Source: Bacteroidota bacterium (GTDB lineage: Bacteria; Bacteroidota; Bacteroidia; M30B66). From it: a stretch of 64,000 nt of DNA. The notes under the pieces are model-generated. The model searched no databases, was not told the origin of the DNA, and saw nothing but the letters and a program-made list of their open reading frames with translations. Below, piece by piece: positions 1 through 9,300 of this stretch. Position 1 is the stretch's first letter. Every line of letters starts with the position of its first letter. Position numbers and translations under genes: made by a program. The stretch lies in the NCBI GenBank assembly GCA_027490225.1, contig JAIXYK010000007.1:1-64000 (forward strand), written 5' to 3'.

Positions 1-444
1 AACTACATCAAACATTATTGGTATAGACGGCCCATAAATATCAGCATCTACCAAACCTACCTTTGCACCTAAATCGGCCAAGGCAATTGCCAAATTAGCC
101 GATACTGTAGATTTTCCAACTCCACCTTTTCCAGATGCAACAGCAATAATATTTTTCACCTTTGGCAAAAGCGGACGCTCATCGCCTCGCTTGCTGGTAA
201 CATTCGCTGTCATATTGATATTTACTTGCGCTTCTTTATCTACATAATGCACAATTGCATTCACACATGCATTGTGTATCATGTCTTTCATGGGACAAGC
301 TGGCGTTGTAAGCACCACTGTAAATGCTACATTTTTATTGTCAATTGCAATGTCCTTGATCATATTCAATGTAACAAGGTCTTTTCCTAAATCAGGATCC
401 ATTACATTGCTAAGCGCATCTAATACTTGTTGTGTAGTAATCAT
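1..444 (-). CDS. mrp: Mrp/ApbC-family iron-sulfur carrier ATPase, partial (N-terminal 148 residues)
   Basis: This gene reads leftwards off the window edge, so only the first 148 residues are seen. The N-terminal MIP18/DUF59-like domain occupies roughly residues 1-90 and contains a TTPACPM motif near residue 48. It is followed by the deviant Walker A motif of the Mrp/NBP35 class (SGKGGVGKS, around residues 102-110) and the conserved [10 protein letters not shown] stretch. Known members bind and deliver Fe-S clusters to apo-proteins in the cytoplasm. The ATG at 444-442 is the first start after a TAnnTTTG box and gives the usual N-terminus. purS lies 83 bp upstream on the same strand. Family assignment is firm; the physiological client is not visible from sequence. 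Confidence 0.93.
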   Translation of the reverse strand, partial: MITTQQVLDALSNVMDPDLGKDLVTLNMIKDIAIDNKNVAFTVVLTTPACPMKDMIHNACVNAIVHYVDKEAQVNINMTANVTSKRGDERPLLPKVKNIIAVASGKGGVGKSTVSANLAIALADLGAKVGLVDADIYGPSIPIMFDVV

Positions 445-462
445 TGTAAATTTTTCAGGGCA

Positions 463-470
463 CAAAGGTA
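463..470 (-). promoter_or_regulatory. Candidate -7 box (TACCTTTG) for mrp
   Basis: Read on the minus strand this is TACCTTTG, an exact match to the Bacteroidota -7 consensus TAnnTTTG. It ends 18 nt before the mrp ATG. I see no good TTG at the -33 position, so the call rests on the -7 box and its placement in the purS-mrp gap. Confidence 0.5.
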
Positions 471-527
471 ATGCAATAGGTAGATTCGCCATGCATAGCG
501 TTTCTATTAATACATCACCCCAAAAAA

Positions 528-779
528 TTAATTGGCAGTAATTTCTATTTGGAAACCTTCCATTATTGGGTTAGAAAGTAATTCTTTGCAGGCTTTTTCT
601 ACTTTTTGCAAAGCTTCATCTTCTGAAACAGCCTCAATTTCGAGTTCGAAATGCTTGCCTATGCGCACGTTTTGTATTTCAGGAATTCCTAAATTTTTCA
701 TGCTGGCGGTTACTGCTTTTCCTTGCGGATCTAGCAAGGCTTTATGTGGCATTACGTTTATGTGGGCTGTGAATTTCAT
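528..779 (-). CDS. purS: Phosphoribosylformylglycinamidine synthase subunit PurS
   Basis: The 83-residue product has the size and pattern of PurS: it opens [20 protein letters not shown], then has the [10 protein letters not shown] strand and the [14 protein letters not shown] ending. PurS is the small structural subunit that, with PurQ (glutaminase) and small-type PurL, converts FGAR to FGAM in purine synthesis. purQ lies about 4.6 kb away on the opposite strand, and purL is not in the window. The gene is preceded by lptB (28-bp gap) on the same strand, but a -7 box immediately upstream suggests its own promoter. Finding both PurS and PurQ implies a three-subunit enzyme rather than the fused large PurL used by many Bacteroidota. 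Confidence 0.93.
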   Translation of the reverse strand: MKFTAHINVMPHKALLDPQGKAVTASMKNLGIPEIQNVRIGKHFELEIEAVSEDEALQKVEKACKELLSNPIMEGFQIEITAN

Positions 780-783
780 GGCT

Positions 784-791
784 CAAAAGTA
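784..791 (-). promoter_or_regulatory. Candidate -7 box (TACTTTTG) for purS
   Basis: On the minus strand the box reads TACTTTTG, matching TAnnTTTG, with only 4 nt between it and the purS ATG at 779. A start site about 5 nt past the box would fall on or next to the start codon, giving a leaderless or nearly leaderless mRNA. No -33 TTG is evident at the usual distance. Confidence 0.5.
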
Positions 792-807
792 GGAAAATGA
801 ATATAAA

Positions 808-1533
808 CTATCTGCGCAGTTCGAAATTTTTACCAAGATATAATCTTCTTACGTTTTCATCTGCAGCAAGCTCTTCGGCAGTGCCTGCTTTTAGAATGCT
901 ACCTTCAAATAAAAGGTATGCACGGTCGGTAATGTTAAGTGTTTCGTGCACATTGTGGTCGGTGATTAAAATTCCGATATTTTTTTCTCTCAATTTAGAA
1001 ACAATGCTCTGTATATCTTCTACCGCAATAGGGTCAACACCGGCGAAAGGTTCGTCTAAAAGAATAAACTTCGGGTCAGAAGCCAGTGCCCGCGCTATTT
1101 CTGTTCTTCTGCGCTCACCACCCGATAAAACATCTCCACGATTGGTTCTTACTTTTTGCAAAGTGAATTCATTCAATAAAGATTCTAGCTTTTCTTCTTG
1201 TTCAGCTTTACTAATTGGCCGCATCTCGAGCACTGCACGGATATTGTCTTCAACAGTCAATTTCCTGAAAACTGATGCTTCTTGAGCCAGGTAACCAATG
1301 CCCAATTTTGCTCTTTTGTACATGGGCAAATCGGTAATGTCGAGCTCATCTAAAAAGACTTTTCCTTCATTTGGTTTTACTAAACCAACAGTCATGTAGA
1401 AAGTAGTAGTTTTTCCGGCCCCATTTGGACCAAGCAGTCCCACTATTTCGCCTTGACTCACTTCAACCGATACATCGTTTACAACAGTTCTTTTCTTATA
1501 TCTCTTAACAAGATGCTGGGCGTGTAATTTCAT
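808..1533 (-). CDS. lptB: LPS export ABC transporter ATP-binding protein LptB
   Basis: This 241-residue ATPase powers the LptBFG inner-membrane machine that extracts lipopolysaccharide and sends it to the outer membrane. Visible motifs are Walker A GPNGAGKT (residues 35-42), the Q-loop region [14 protein letters not shown] (81-94, with the FRKL sequence typical of LptB), signature LSGGE (136-140), Walker B FILLDEP (156-162) and the H-loop histidine at 193. Length is normal. It follows the DUF5686 gene with a 4-bp gap, so the two are probably co-transcribed, consistent with a shared outer-membrane role. lptF, lptG and other lpt genes are not in the window. Confidence 0.96.
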   Translation of the reverse strand: MKLHAQHLVKRYKKRTVVNDVSVEVSQGEIVGLLGPNGAGKTTTFYMTVGLVKPNEGKVFLDELDITDLPMYKRAKLGIGYLAQEASVFRKLTVEDNIRAVLEMRPISKAEQEEKLESLLNEFTLQKVRTNRGDVLSGGERRRTEIARALASDPKFILLDEPFAGVDPIAVEDIQSIVSKLREKNIGILITDHNVHETLNITDRAYLLFEGSILKAGTAEELAADENVRRLYLGKNFELRR

Positions 1534-1537
1534 GTTT

Positions 1538-4015
1538 TTAAAATCTGAAATTCATAGAAACACGCACACCAAATCGTTTTGCATTGGGCCTTTCGAGGTG
1601 CGTCATTCTCCAAAGCCAGTCAATACGAACTATTTTAAAAATATTTTCAACAGCAAAGCCCGACTCTAAATATGGTCGGTGTAACTGAGGGTCGAGTCCT
1701 CCAGGATAAGTGAGTTGTTCAAAATTTGTTTTGCTCATATCGCCAATAACGGATTTAATGGTAAAAACTTCTCTCCATTTTAATTTGCGCAACAAAGGTA
1801 CTTTATTGAGGAAGAATCCTTCAAAATGATGGTCTAAAAAGAAATATGCGTATTTATCGCTGGCAAATTCGAAGATGTTCATCATGTTAAAAGCCAAAGG
1901 ATCGAGTGCATAAGTTTGTGAACCTTGATGCAATTCCAAGAAAAGATAGGGCGCTGTCCCCCAGATTTTACCGACATTAATTACATAATCTGTATAGCCC
2001 AATGGATTAATTCTGAAACGGTCTGAAATTCTGAATCGCGCTTTTACATAAGAAAATTGAGAACTAAATATATTGGGAACGCCCAAACCTAATTCGAACT
2101 GAAGCACCGGATATTTACTTCCAAGACTTGTTCTATCAAATTCTCCACTTATGTATTTTTCCTGATAAGCAAACCTGGTAAGAATGCTAAATTCGGTAGT
2201 GGTAAGGTCTTTTAAAGAAGCTAAACCTCCAGGTGTATTGCGTTCGAATTTAAAATCACCTAAAGGAAGAAGGTTCCTGTTAAACATGGTAATTTTATTC
2301 ATAAAACCTGTAAACCATTCGTATTCAAAGTTAACGCGTAGCTCTCTCACATTCGTAACAGAGATCAATGCAGTTCTTCGGAATGCGGAAGTAAGAATGT
2401 TATCAAGCTGTAAGGAGTTGGCACTTAAACTAAGCTGCTCTAAGTCTGATTTATAGTTTACTGTAAGCAAACGCCGATTTGTTTTGTCTTTTTGCACAAA
2501 CCACCTAAAACCGATTCTTGGTTTGAAGCGTTCGTCTTTTAAGCCGTAGGCGAGTGCTCCGCGAATTTCGAGGCGCTTGCTAAAATCGTTGGAGGTAACG
2601 CCACCAAATTTTATACGATTGCCTTCAATATCGTTCCAGCTGTAGAAAGTATAATATTGACCAACATCAAACTTATTCCAATGCAAAAAACCTGTTGCAA
2701 GCATTTGTGCCAAATACCTCACGTTAATTAATCTTGGTACTTGTTTCAGAGAATCGACCATTATGTAAATGTTCTTTTCTTTGGTGCTTAATGTGTCAGG
2801 TCTTAAATTGGACCAATATTCTTCAGTTTTATCAGCCGCATCAAGGTTCACCACGATGTTTACGCCAGCTTTGAATAGCGAATCTGGGTAAGGCTTGTTT
2901 AAAATGAAATTTTGGTAGGTGCTGGTTTTCCTCCCATAAACACCCATTCCATTTGCTTTTTCAAACGGTGCGAAATCACCTACCGATATTTCTTTGGTAA
3001 GCATCCATTGTTTTCCGTCTACCCTTTGAAAGTCCTGACGAACAGCAAATTGTTTGATGAAATTGATGTTAGCATTATCATTAAACTCCAGGCTAACTCT
3101 TTTTACTGCAAAAGTGCTGTCGTGAATGTAAATATCGCCTTTAAAAGTAAGATCTTGCTTGCGTTTTGGTAAAAAGAGCAGCTTGTAACAGCGCTCATTA
3201 TCAATGTAAACACTGTCTACCAAATAATACTTGTAATACCTCAAAAAATTATCAGTGATTGGACTTACGAAACTCTTGTTAAAGATGAGCAAGAAATTAT
3301 CGTAAATATTGATATTCTGGTACATATCTCCCAAAAACTGGGAGGCGCTATTGTTTTTTATACCTGAAATTTGACTGGCTTTTATGATTTCCTTTTTTGG
3401 TGGAGCATCAGCCCTGAAATATACGTTTGTGAAAGTTTCTGTGAGTGCAATTGGTAAATATGCTTTCCCGTCTTCAGTTGTATCAGAATAATCAAATACA
3501 AAATTAAAGGGCTTAAACATCTTTTTCTTGGTAAGCTTCTTATTGTAGTTGTTAATGTCGAACTCAATCTTATTGTAAGCTTCGTATTGATAAGCCTTTA
3601 TTTGTTCAGGGTTATTGTTTTCTTTGTTGGCAATAACCTTGCGCATAATTCGGTGAGCAGGATTTTCACCAGGAAGAATTACTACTTCTTTGAGCGTATA
3701 ATTTTCCGGCTTTAACTTGATGTTTATACCATTGTTGGTTTGCAATCTTTTAACCCCAACTTTTGTTGTTTTGTAGCCCATAAATGAAACTACAATGGTA
3801 TCCAGCGCACGCTGTGCCTGAATTTCAAAATAGCCGTTTATGTCTGTTGAGGTGCCTACAGTTGTTCCTTTGAAAACAATATTTACAAATGGTAGTGTTT
3901 CGTTGGTAACAGCATCCGTAATTTTTCCTGTAACACGCGTTACCTGCGCTGAAATGTTGGCAGGAAGCAAAAATGCACTTAAAAGAAAGAATACGAAACG
4001 TAAATAATACTTCAA
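1538..4015 (-). CDS. DUF5686 outer-membrane protein with N-terminal carboxypeptidase-like regulatory domain
   Basis: This is an approximately 825-residue exported protein. After a signal peptide ending near ANISAQ comes a carboxypeptidase regulatory-like beta-sandwich ([24 protein letters not shown], then the TDINGYFEI stretch). A long DUF5686 region follows, ending in alternating barrel-like strands with a terminal Phe (SMNFRF), as in outer-membrane barrels. The function of DUF5686 is not established. I chose the TTG at 4015-4013 as start because it yields a compact signal peptide ([17 protein letters not shown]); the longer in-frame start at 4042 would overlap the likely -7 box. It lies 4 bp upstream of lptB, suggesting an envelope-related operon. 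Confidence 0.85.
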   Translation of the reverse strand: MKYYLRFVFFLLSAFLLPANISAQVTRVTGKITDAVTNETLPFVNIVFKGTTVGTSTDINGYFEIQAQRALDTIVVSFMGYKTTKVGVKRLQTNNGINIKLKPENYTLKEVVILPGENPAHRIMRKVIANKENNNPEQIKAYQYEAYNKIEFDINNYNKKLTKKKMFKPFNFVFDYSDTTEDGKAYLPIALTETFTNVYFRADAPPKKEIIKASQISGIKNNSASQFLGDMYQNINIYDNFLLIFNKSFVSPITDNFLRYYKYYLVDSVYIDNERCYKLLFLPKRKQDLTFKGDIYIHDSTFAVKRVSLEFNDNANINFIKQFAVRQDFQRVDGKQWMLTKEISVGDFAPFEKANGMGVYGRKTSTYQNFILNKPYPDSLFKAGVNIVVNLDAADKTEEYWSNLRPDTLSTKEKNIYIMVDSLKQVPRLINVRYLAQMLATGFLHWNKFDVGQYYTFYSWNDIEGNRIKFGGVTSNDFSKRLEIRGALAYGLKDERFKPRIGFRWFVQKDKTNRRLLTVNYKSDLEQLSLSANSLQLDNILTSAFRRTALISVTNVRELRVNFEYEWFTGFMNKITMFNRNLLPLGDFKFERNTPGGLASLKDLTTTEFSILTRFAYQEKYISGEFDRTSLGSKYPVLQFELGLGVPNIFSSQFSYVKARFRISDRFRINPLGYTDYVINVGKIWGTAPYLFLELHQGSQTYALDPLAFNMMNIFEFASDKYAYFFLDHHFEGFFLNKVPLLRKLKWREVFTIKSVIGDMSKTNFEQLTYPGGLDPQLHRPYLESGFAVENIFKIVRIDWLWRMTHLERPNAKRFGVRVSMNFRF

Positions 4016-4039
4016 AATCTGTGAAACTGCTATAAATAA

Positions 4040-4075
4040 CAAAAGTAACAGATTGGAAGCTATAGAAATTGCAAA
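4040..4075 (-). promoter_or_regulatory. Candidate promoter for the DUF5686-lptB operon
   Basis: On the minus strand a TTTG (4075-4072) is followed 24 nt later by TACTTTTG (4047-4040), a perfect -7 box; the spacing is 1-4 nt longer than usual for Bacteroidota. It supports a start codon at 4015 rather than 4042. Confidence 0.5.
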
Positions 4076-4116
4076 AACTTTAGGAAGTTTTCACAAAATT
4101 TTGTGCAGTTTTTTTC

Positions 4117-4281
4117 TTATTGCTTAGCGTCTTTTGTATGACCAAACATCTCCTTAATCCAATAAACAGTGAAGATTGTAATAACTACACAAGCAGTAAT
4201 GTTGAATGCTGCACCAATTGTAGGCATGAATCCGAATAGAAATTCAAAAAAGTCGCGCAAAGCATATACAATTGTATCCAT
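4117..4281 (-). CDS. Small single-span membrane protein, possibly DUF6341-like (54 aa)
   Basis: A complete 54-codon frame runs from ATG at 4281 to TAA at 4117. The product starts MDTIVYALRDFFEFLFGF, has a hydrophobic helix (about residues 27-42, AFNITACVVITIFTVY) and ends in a short polar tail (KEMFGHTKDAKQ). The layout of an amphipathic N-terminus, one helix and a short charged tail recalls the small DUF6341 proteins found near DUF6427 genes in Flavobacteriia; that link is my recollection of the family and is not proven here. It lies head to head with the DUF6427 gene, 59 bp away. No known function. It could be a chance frame, but codon use and membrane-protein pattern argue for a real gene. 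Confidence 0.62.
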   Translation of the reverse strand: MDTIVYALRDFFEFLFGFMPTIGAAFNITACVVITIFTVYWIKEMFGHTKDAKQ

Positions 4282-4289
4282 GATTCTAA

Positions 4290-4297
4290 TAAATTTG
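4290..4297 (+). promoter_or_regulatory. Candidate -7 box (TAAATTTG) for the DUF6427-purQ operon
   Basis: An exact TAnnTTTG match lies 43 nt before the GTG start of the DUF6427 gene. A TTG at 4272-4274 is present, but the 15-nt gap to the box is short for a -33 element. It sits in the divergent gap between 4281 and 4341. Confidence 0.4.
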
Positions 4298-4340
4298 CTG
4301 CGAAAATAATAAAAATCCGGAACGCCAAAGCCATTATGTT

Positions 4341-5351
4341 GTGTTTATAAATTTTTTTCGCTCTGCCCGTTTCGTCAATTTGTTGATGTTGCCTCTGGTA
4401 TTGCTGGTTATGTGGGTGTTTATTCTTCCAAAACCAGAAATTACCAATACCGAAAATGCATTCCCTTTGTTTCTGTATATCTTACAAAGTATAAAGAATA
4501 ACAGGGAATTGCTCATGGGGAGCTCCGTATTCTTAATTGTTTTGCAAGCGTTTTTTTTAACAGAAGTCATCAATCGGCAAAATGTTTTAAGAGAGTCGAG
4601 CCATTTACCAGCATTAATGTATGTTGTATTGATGAGCTGTTTCCCAGAGCAATTGTCTTTCAATCCATTATTGATTGCCAATTTCTTCATTATCATTTTT
4701 CTAAACTCCCTTTTCAATTTCTATAAATCAGAAGAAATAGCCTTCGATGCATTTGATGCCGGACTTTTTATAGGAATTGCCACACTTTTCTATTGGCCAA
4801 GCATATTTTTGTTTCCGTTAATTTGGTCAGCGCTTATTGTACTAAGAACATTTGTTTGGAGAGAATGGGTAGCTAGTCTTATTGGTATTTTATTGCCTTT
4901 CTTTTATTTCTGCGCTTTGTTGTATTGGTACGACCAGCTTTCTATCAATAGCATCATCTCTATTTTAGCACCTTTCTATTCTGTGCAGTTTTCAACAGAG
5001 TTTAATACTACGTACATTATTCTATTTGTTATTCTTGCTACCATAGCAATTGCTTCTATTATAAAATTCTCACAAGATTTAAATACATACGCCAAATTAC
5101 GCACAAGAAAATTCCTCGCCTTGTTTGTTTGGTTCTTTTTGTTTGCAGCATTTAGTTATTTGGTTTCCTCCAAAAAAACAATGATTAGTTTATCATTTCT
5201 TGCCATTCCCTTGTCGGTTATTATGTCAAATTATTTTCTTTCAGTTAAAAAGCAATTGGTGGCTGAAGTCATTTTTATAATTTTGCTCATCGCTGTGGTT
5301 TATAACCAAGTGCAATATTTTCTTCAATATTCACCCTTCACTTTTAAATAA
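4341..5351 (+). CDS. DUF6427 family polytopic membrane protein
   Basis: The 336-residue product is almost entirely hydrophobic, with about eight to ten predicted membrane helices; charged residues fall mainly in short loops (SHLP, FYKSEE, SSKKT). The N-terminus (MFINFFRSARFVNLLMLPLV) and the central SIFLFPLIWSALIVLRTF-WREW region match the DUF6427 family of Bacteroidota membrane proteins, whose function is unknown. Start is a GTG at 4341; the nearby ATG at 4336 is out of frame and stops after four codons. The gene ends one base before purQ, so both are probably translated from one mRNA. I see no catalytic motif. Confidence 0.8.
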   Translation: MFINFFRSARFVNLLMLPLVLLVMWVFILPKPEITNTENAFPLFLYILQSIKNNRELLMGSSVFLIVLQAFFLTEVINRQNVLRESSHLPALMYVVLMSCFPEQLSFNPLLIANFFIIIFLNSLFNFYKSEEIAFDAFDAGLFIGIATLFYWPSIFLFPLIWSALIVLRTFVWREWVASLIGILLPFFYFCALLYWYDQLSINSIISILAPFYSVQFSTEFNTTYIILFVILATIAIASIIKFSQDLNTYAKLRTRKFLALFVWFFLFAAFSYLVSSKKTMISLSFLAIPLSVIMSNYFLSVKKQLVAEVIFIILLIAVVYNQVQYFLQYSPFTFK

Positions 5352-5352
5352 A

Positions 5353-6096
5353 ATGTCCAATCAAATTAAAATCGGCGTAGTTGTATTTCCAGGTTCAAAT
5401 TGCGACCAAGACATGGTCGATGCATTAAGCATTTATGAAAATGTAAATGTTTTTAAACTATGGCATAAATCTGAAGACTTAAATAATGCCGACTTAATTG
5501 TGCTTCCTGGTGGGTTTTCTTATGGCGATTATTTGCGTTCTGGTGCCATTGCGCGCTTTTCGCCTATTATGAAATCTGTAATTGATTTTGCAGCTCGTGG
5601 AGGATTTGTGTTTGGTGTTTGCAATGGTTTTCAAATTTTATGTGAATCAAACTTATTGCCTGGTGCGCTTTTGCACAACAATAACCATCAGTTTATTTGT
5701 AAAAATACTTTTATAAAAGCCGAAGGAAATGCAACACCAATTACGCAATCTTTAAAAGCAAACAAAGCGTATAAAATTCCTATTGCCCACGGCGAAGGGC
5801 GTTTTTATGCAGATGAAGAAACCCTGAAACAATTAAACGCTAATCAGCAGATTATTTTCAGGTATTGCAGTGAAGAGGGTGAAGTTGGCAGCACGTTTAA
5901 TCCAAACGGCGCAGCAGAAAACATTGCCGGAGTTTGTAACGCGACAAAGAATGTTTTCGGCATGATGCCTCACCCAGAGAGAGCTGCAAACAGTCTTCTT
6001 GGAAACACCGATGGAAAAGAAATCATCGAAAGTTTGCTAAAAAATCTTTTTGGAGACTTAGTCGAGAGATCGGCGATGATTGAAACACATAGTTAA
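5353..6096 (+). CDS. purQ: Phosphoribosylformylglycinamidine synthase glutaminase subunit PurQ
   Basis: A 247-residue class I glutamine amidotransferase. It has the PurQ opening VVVFPGSNCDQD (about residues 10-21), the oxyanion region LPGGFSYGDYLRSGAIA, the nucleophile Cys in VFGVCNGFQIL (about residue 94) and the His-Glu pair in MMPHPERA near residue 208. It hydrolyses glutamine to supply ammonia to PurL for FGAM formation, in complex with PurS. Length is normal for stand-alone PurQ. It follows the DUF6427 gene by one base, an unexpected partner for a purine enzyme, while purS is on the other strand 4.6 kb away. Confidence 0.96.
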   Translation: MSNQIKIGVVVFPGSNCDQDMVDALSIYENVNVFKLWHKSEDLNNADLIVLPGGFSYGDYLRSGAIARFSPIMKSVIDFAARGGFVFGVCNGFQILCESNLLPGALLHNNNHQFICKNTFIKAEGNATPITQSLKANKAYKIPIAHGEGRFYADEETLKQLNANQQIIFRYCSEEGEVGSTFNPNGAAENIAGVCNATKNVFGMMPHPERAANSLLGNTDGKEIIESLLKNLFGDLVERSAMIETHS

Positions 6097-6112
6097 CATA
6101 CACTTTTTTATT

Positions 6113-6200
6113 TGGGCGCATCCCTGCGGGCCGTGTGTTCGGCCATAGTTGCTTCCTACGTCAGCAAGCTATTTGCCTCACCCACTTGCGCGGGCATTTA
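6113..6200. repeat. Dispersed GC-rich hairpin repeat, family 1, copy A
   Basis: The 302-bp gap between purQ and the converging gene at 6399 contains this GC-rich block. It shares its order of elements with 60507-60588: TGGGCGC, then TAGYTGCTTC, a short spacer, GCARGCTA, TTGCCTCA and a final GCGC..GGCATT part. The TAGTTGC and GCAAGCTA segments can pair into a hairpin. A second small hairpin (ACCCC-TTC-GGGGT, 6269-6281) lies downstream. No ORF or tRNA is seen in the rest of the gap; 6330-6395 is AT-rich with ATTATTCATT-type direct repetition. Confidence 0.6.
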
Positions 6201-6398
6201 GGAAAGAAGATACATTATAAGCTACTGAAGAAAATACCGTTGAGATGAGCTTATGTTACAATAATGTCACCCCTTCGGGGTTGGCTTTAAGGTAAAAATA
6301 AAGGTTTCTAATACTTAAACTCAAAAGGTATAGCGGAAAGTACCAAGCAAATAGAAACCCCAATTATTCATTCTTCATTATTAACTATTCATTATAGA

Positions 6399-9300
6399 TC
6401 ATCTTCCGCCTACTACCAAACGACTTACTGCTCTAAAACTAGCATCGCTCACTATTACTTCGTAGTTGCCTTTGGGAAGGTTGTTTACATTCAGTTCTAG
6501 TAAGGTGCCAGGGGTGATTCTGTTGTAAGGTGTTTGTTGTACAATTTTACCTGAAATGTCTACTACGTAAAGTGTAGCGTTTTCGAGGTCTTTCTCTGCA
6601 TTTAACTTTAGAAATGCCTGCGTACTTGCAGGATTCGGGAAGATGTTGAAAGTGCTGAGGTCTTTGGCTGGTGTTTCGTTTATGCCAGTTACGGTTACTA
6701 CGTGCACTAACATGGTGGCTGTGTCGGAGCAGTTGCCTCTATTGGCTGTTAATACAACTGGATATGTTCCGGGTGTTTCAAACTGATGGGTAACTTGTGT
6801 TTCTCCAGATGCCATCATATTATCGCCGAAGTTCCAGAAAAGCTGGTCGGCATTAGCAGTGGTGCTGGTAAATGTAATTTCTGTATTGGTGGTTAATTCT
6901 TCGGTATTGTCTGCCACGAATGAGGCGATAACATTATTGCTTTCGGCTACTGTACACCATTCTTCTACTTCTAAATTCTGTCCAGTAAGGGTAAAATGGA
7001 TGCGGTATTCGTCTGCTTTTAAATGGTTGATGTTCCAGTTTCCAGTAAAAGCATTTCTTTCTCCTACTAAACTGTCGTTGCTGTTAAATACTTGTACGTC
7101 CCAGTTTGTTGCGGTATTGTTGGTTAATGTAATTCTGCCATCTCCACCCGAGCAACCTTCTTGAAACGCAGTAACGTTCACGCCTGGTCGCACTTGCAAG
7201 TAAAAACGACCAATGGAATTTCCTGCTGGCAAAGTTGCAGTATAAGTTGCTTGTTGCCTTAAATTTTGAAGTGTGCCAGTTTGTCTATCTTGCAAGAAAA
7301 CCATGGCAGTAGCCGGCAAATGAATGGCTTCTGACATGCGAAGCAAATAGCTTCCTGCAGAAGGAACAGAAATTCCCAATGGAATACTATCTGGTTGTTC
7401 TAATTTGTTTCGTCCTTGAATTCCTAAGCGCACCGAATCTTTGAGACTAAACCAATATGCATTGTTGGCAGTTGGTTTTAGCTTTTCAGCATCTTTTCCA
7501 TCTATCGCATTGGTATTGTTGCATTGCTGTGAAAAATAAACCAGCGTTTCATCTGCTTGTTGCCCATTCAGCAAACTCATTCTTATAAACGGCACTGTTT
7601 CGGGCACTTGTACAGATTTGGTATTCAACACTTCTGCACGGTGAGAATTGTTGAGTCTTAGGGTATCTGCCGAAAATGCACGTACAAAGAAACCTTCTTG
7701 TGCACCAACATACCTTGTTGCGCCATTAATTCCTAAACCTTCTTCTGAACCAATTGGTAACCAAGTAGCAAATTGGTTGTTGAATCTATTTCCACTGGCC
7801 ATTTTGCTCATGGCTCGGCTAATATTCAAAGAAGCATTCGCTGCAATCTTGTTCCAATCAATAGGTGAAGGATATGGATTTCCAACTAAATTCCAACCTT
7901 TATTGGGTCCGCTGGAAATGGTTACAGACAATGGTGCATTTTGATTGCCAGCATTTACAATTCCTTTGGTGGTAATAGTACTTCCGCCTTGCACCAAAGC
8001 CATATAGCCGCGCATTTGTGCTAATAAGCTTTCTGAATTGGTAAATCCAAGCCAGCCATCAGAAAAATTGTTTTGGTTGCTACTTTCCTGGTATTTGAAT
8101 ACAGAAGTATTTGGATTACTGTTCAGCGGAGCGCCATCAGGACCAAGAATAGGAAAATCATCTGCAAAATCAGACAAAAACAACTGTTGGTATGCCGCAC
8201 TTAAAAATACATTTTGATTTCCAGTGCCGTGGATGTAGCGTTCTATTTCTACATTTCCAGTAATTTGTCCTGTGCCTTGTCCTGAGATAAGTGCCGTAGC
8301 GGTGCTATCTGATTTCAAACTCAAGCTATCGTTGGTTTGCAATGTACCAGCATTCAATTTTAAAATACCTGCTAAATTAACTTTGCCTTGTATAAAACGC
8401 TGTCCTGCGCCATTAATTTGTAGGTTATTGTAATTTCCTTTTACCAAGGTTTGTTGATTGGCGCTGCTATAAGCAACACTTCCTGCAAAAGTTGGAGTGC
8501 CAAAACCACTCAATACTGTTTGGTTATTGGTAGAAGAATGGGTGATGTTAAGGTTGTCTTTTTCACCCATTTCGAAGTTACCGTTTCCAGATAGTCTGGT
8601 AATGGTGTGATTGAGCTCTAATTCTGTTCCCGGTAAACTGTCAATTCCAAGTTTAAAATTACCCGTTACAGTAATATTTCTGGCAGTGAGCGCTCTTCCA
8701 CCTGGTTCTCCGGGATTGTAAAAAAGAAGATTTTTACAAGTAAAATCTTGGTCAGAACCCAATTGAACAGTGAAGTTTTTATTGGTTCTTACCCATAGGT
8801 TATTATAGGTAACAGACGGTACAAGTTGATTTACTTCGGTTGACCAAACTTCGCCATTTCCAAAAAAGGTTGTTCCGTTATTTTCTATGAATGTTGAATC
8901 ATTCAATTGTACAACCGAAGCATCTCCTTCTATTACCAAAACACCTGTTCCTTGGTCAATGGTGCCTTGTTGTTGAATAGAAAATACATCTAGTACTTTA
9001 TTTTCTAAAGAAAGAGATGAACCTCCATTTATCCAAAGGTTACGAATAACCATGTCGTTACTTAATCTGTAAGCAGAATTAGATGTAATATAAAGGTCGG
9101 TTCCAATGTAATGTCCAGTACCACCAATTTCTTTGTTGTTTCCTCCACTTAATGTGAGGTAGGAATTGGTATTATTGCTAATTACACCATTATTGATGAG
9201 GTCGCCAAAGCAAGAAAAGAAAGAAGTGTAGGATTCTTTTAAGGTAAATGCTGCACCATCGGCAATTTGAAGATTTTTGCATTCAGCAGGTTGATTTCCA

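Noticed and set aside
272-541. Plus-strand open frame across mrp and the purS gap
   Set aside because: It is antisense to mrp, with no family resemblance; mrp on minus is clear.
5353-6096. A truncated large PurL (fused FGAM synthase)
   Set aside because: Length and motifs are those of a complete stand-alone PurQ, and PurS is present.
6097-6398. tRNA or ncRNA gene in the purQ junction
   Set aside because: The GC-rich block has hairpins but no cloverleaf or TΨC-like arm, and it recurs elsewhere as a dispersed element.
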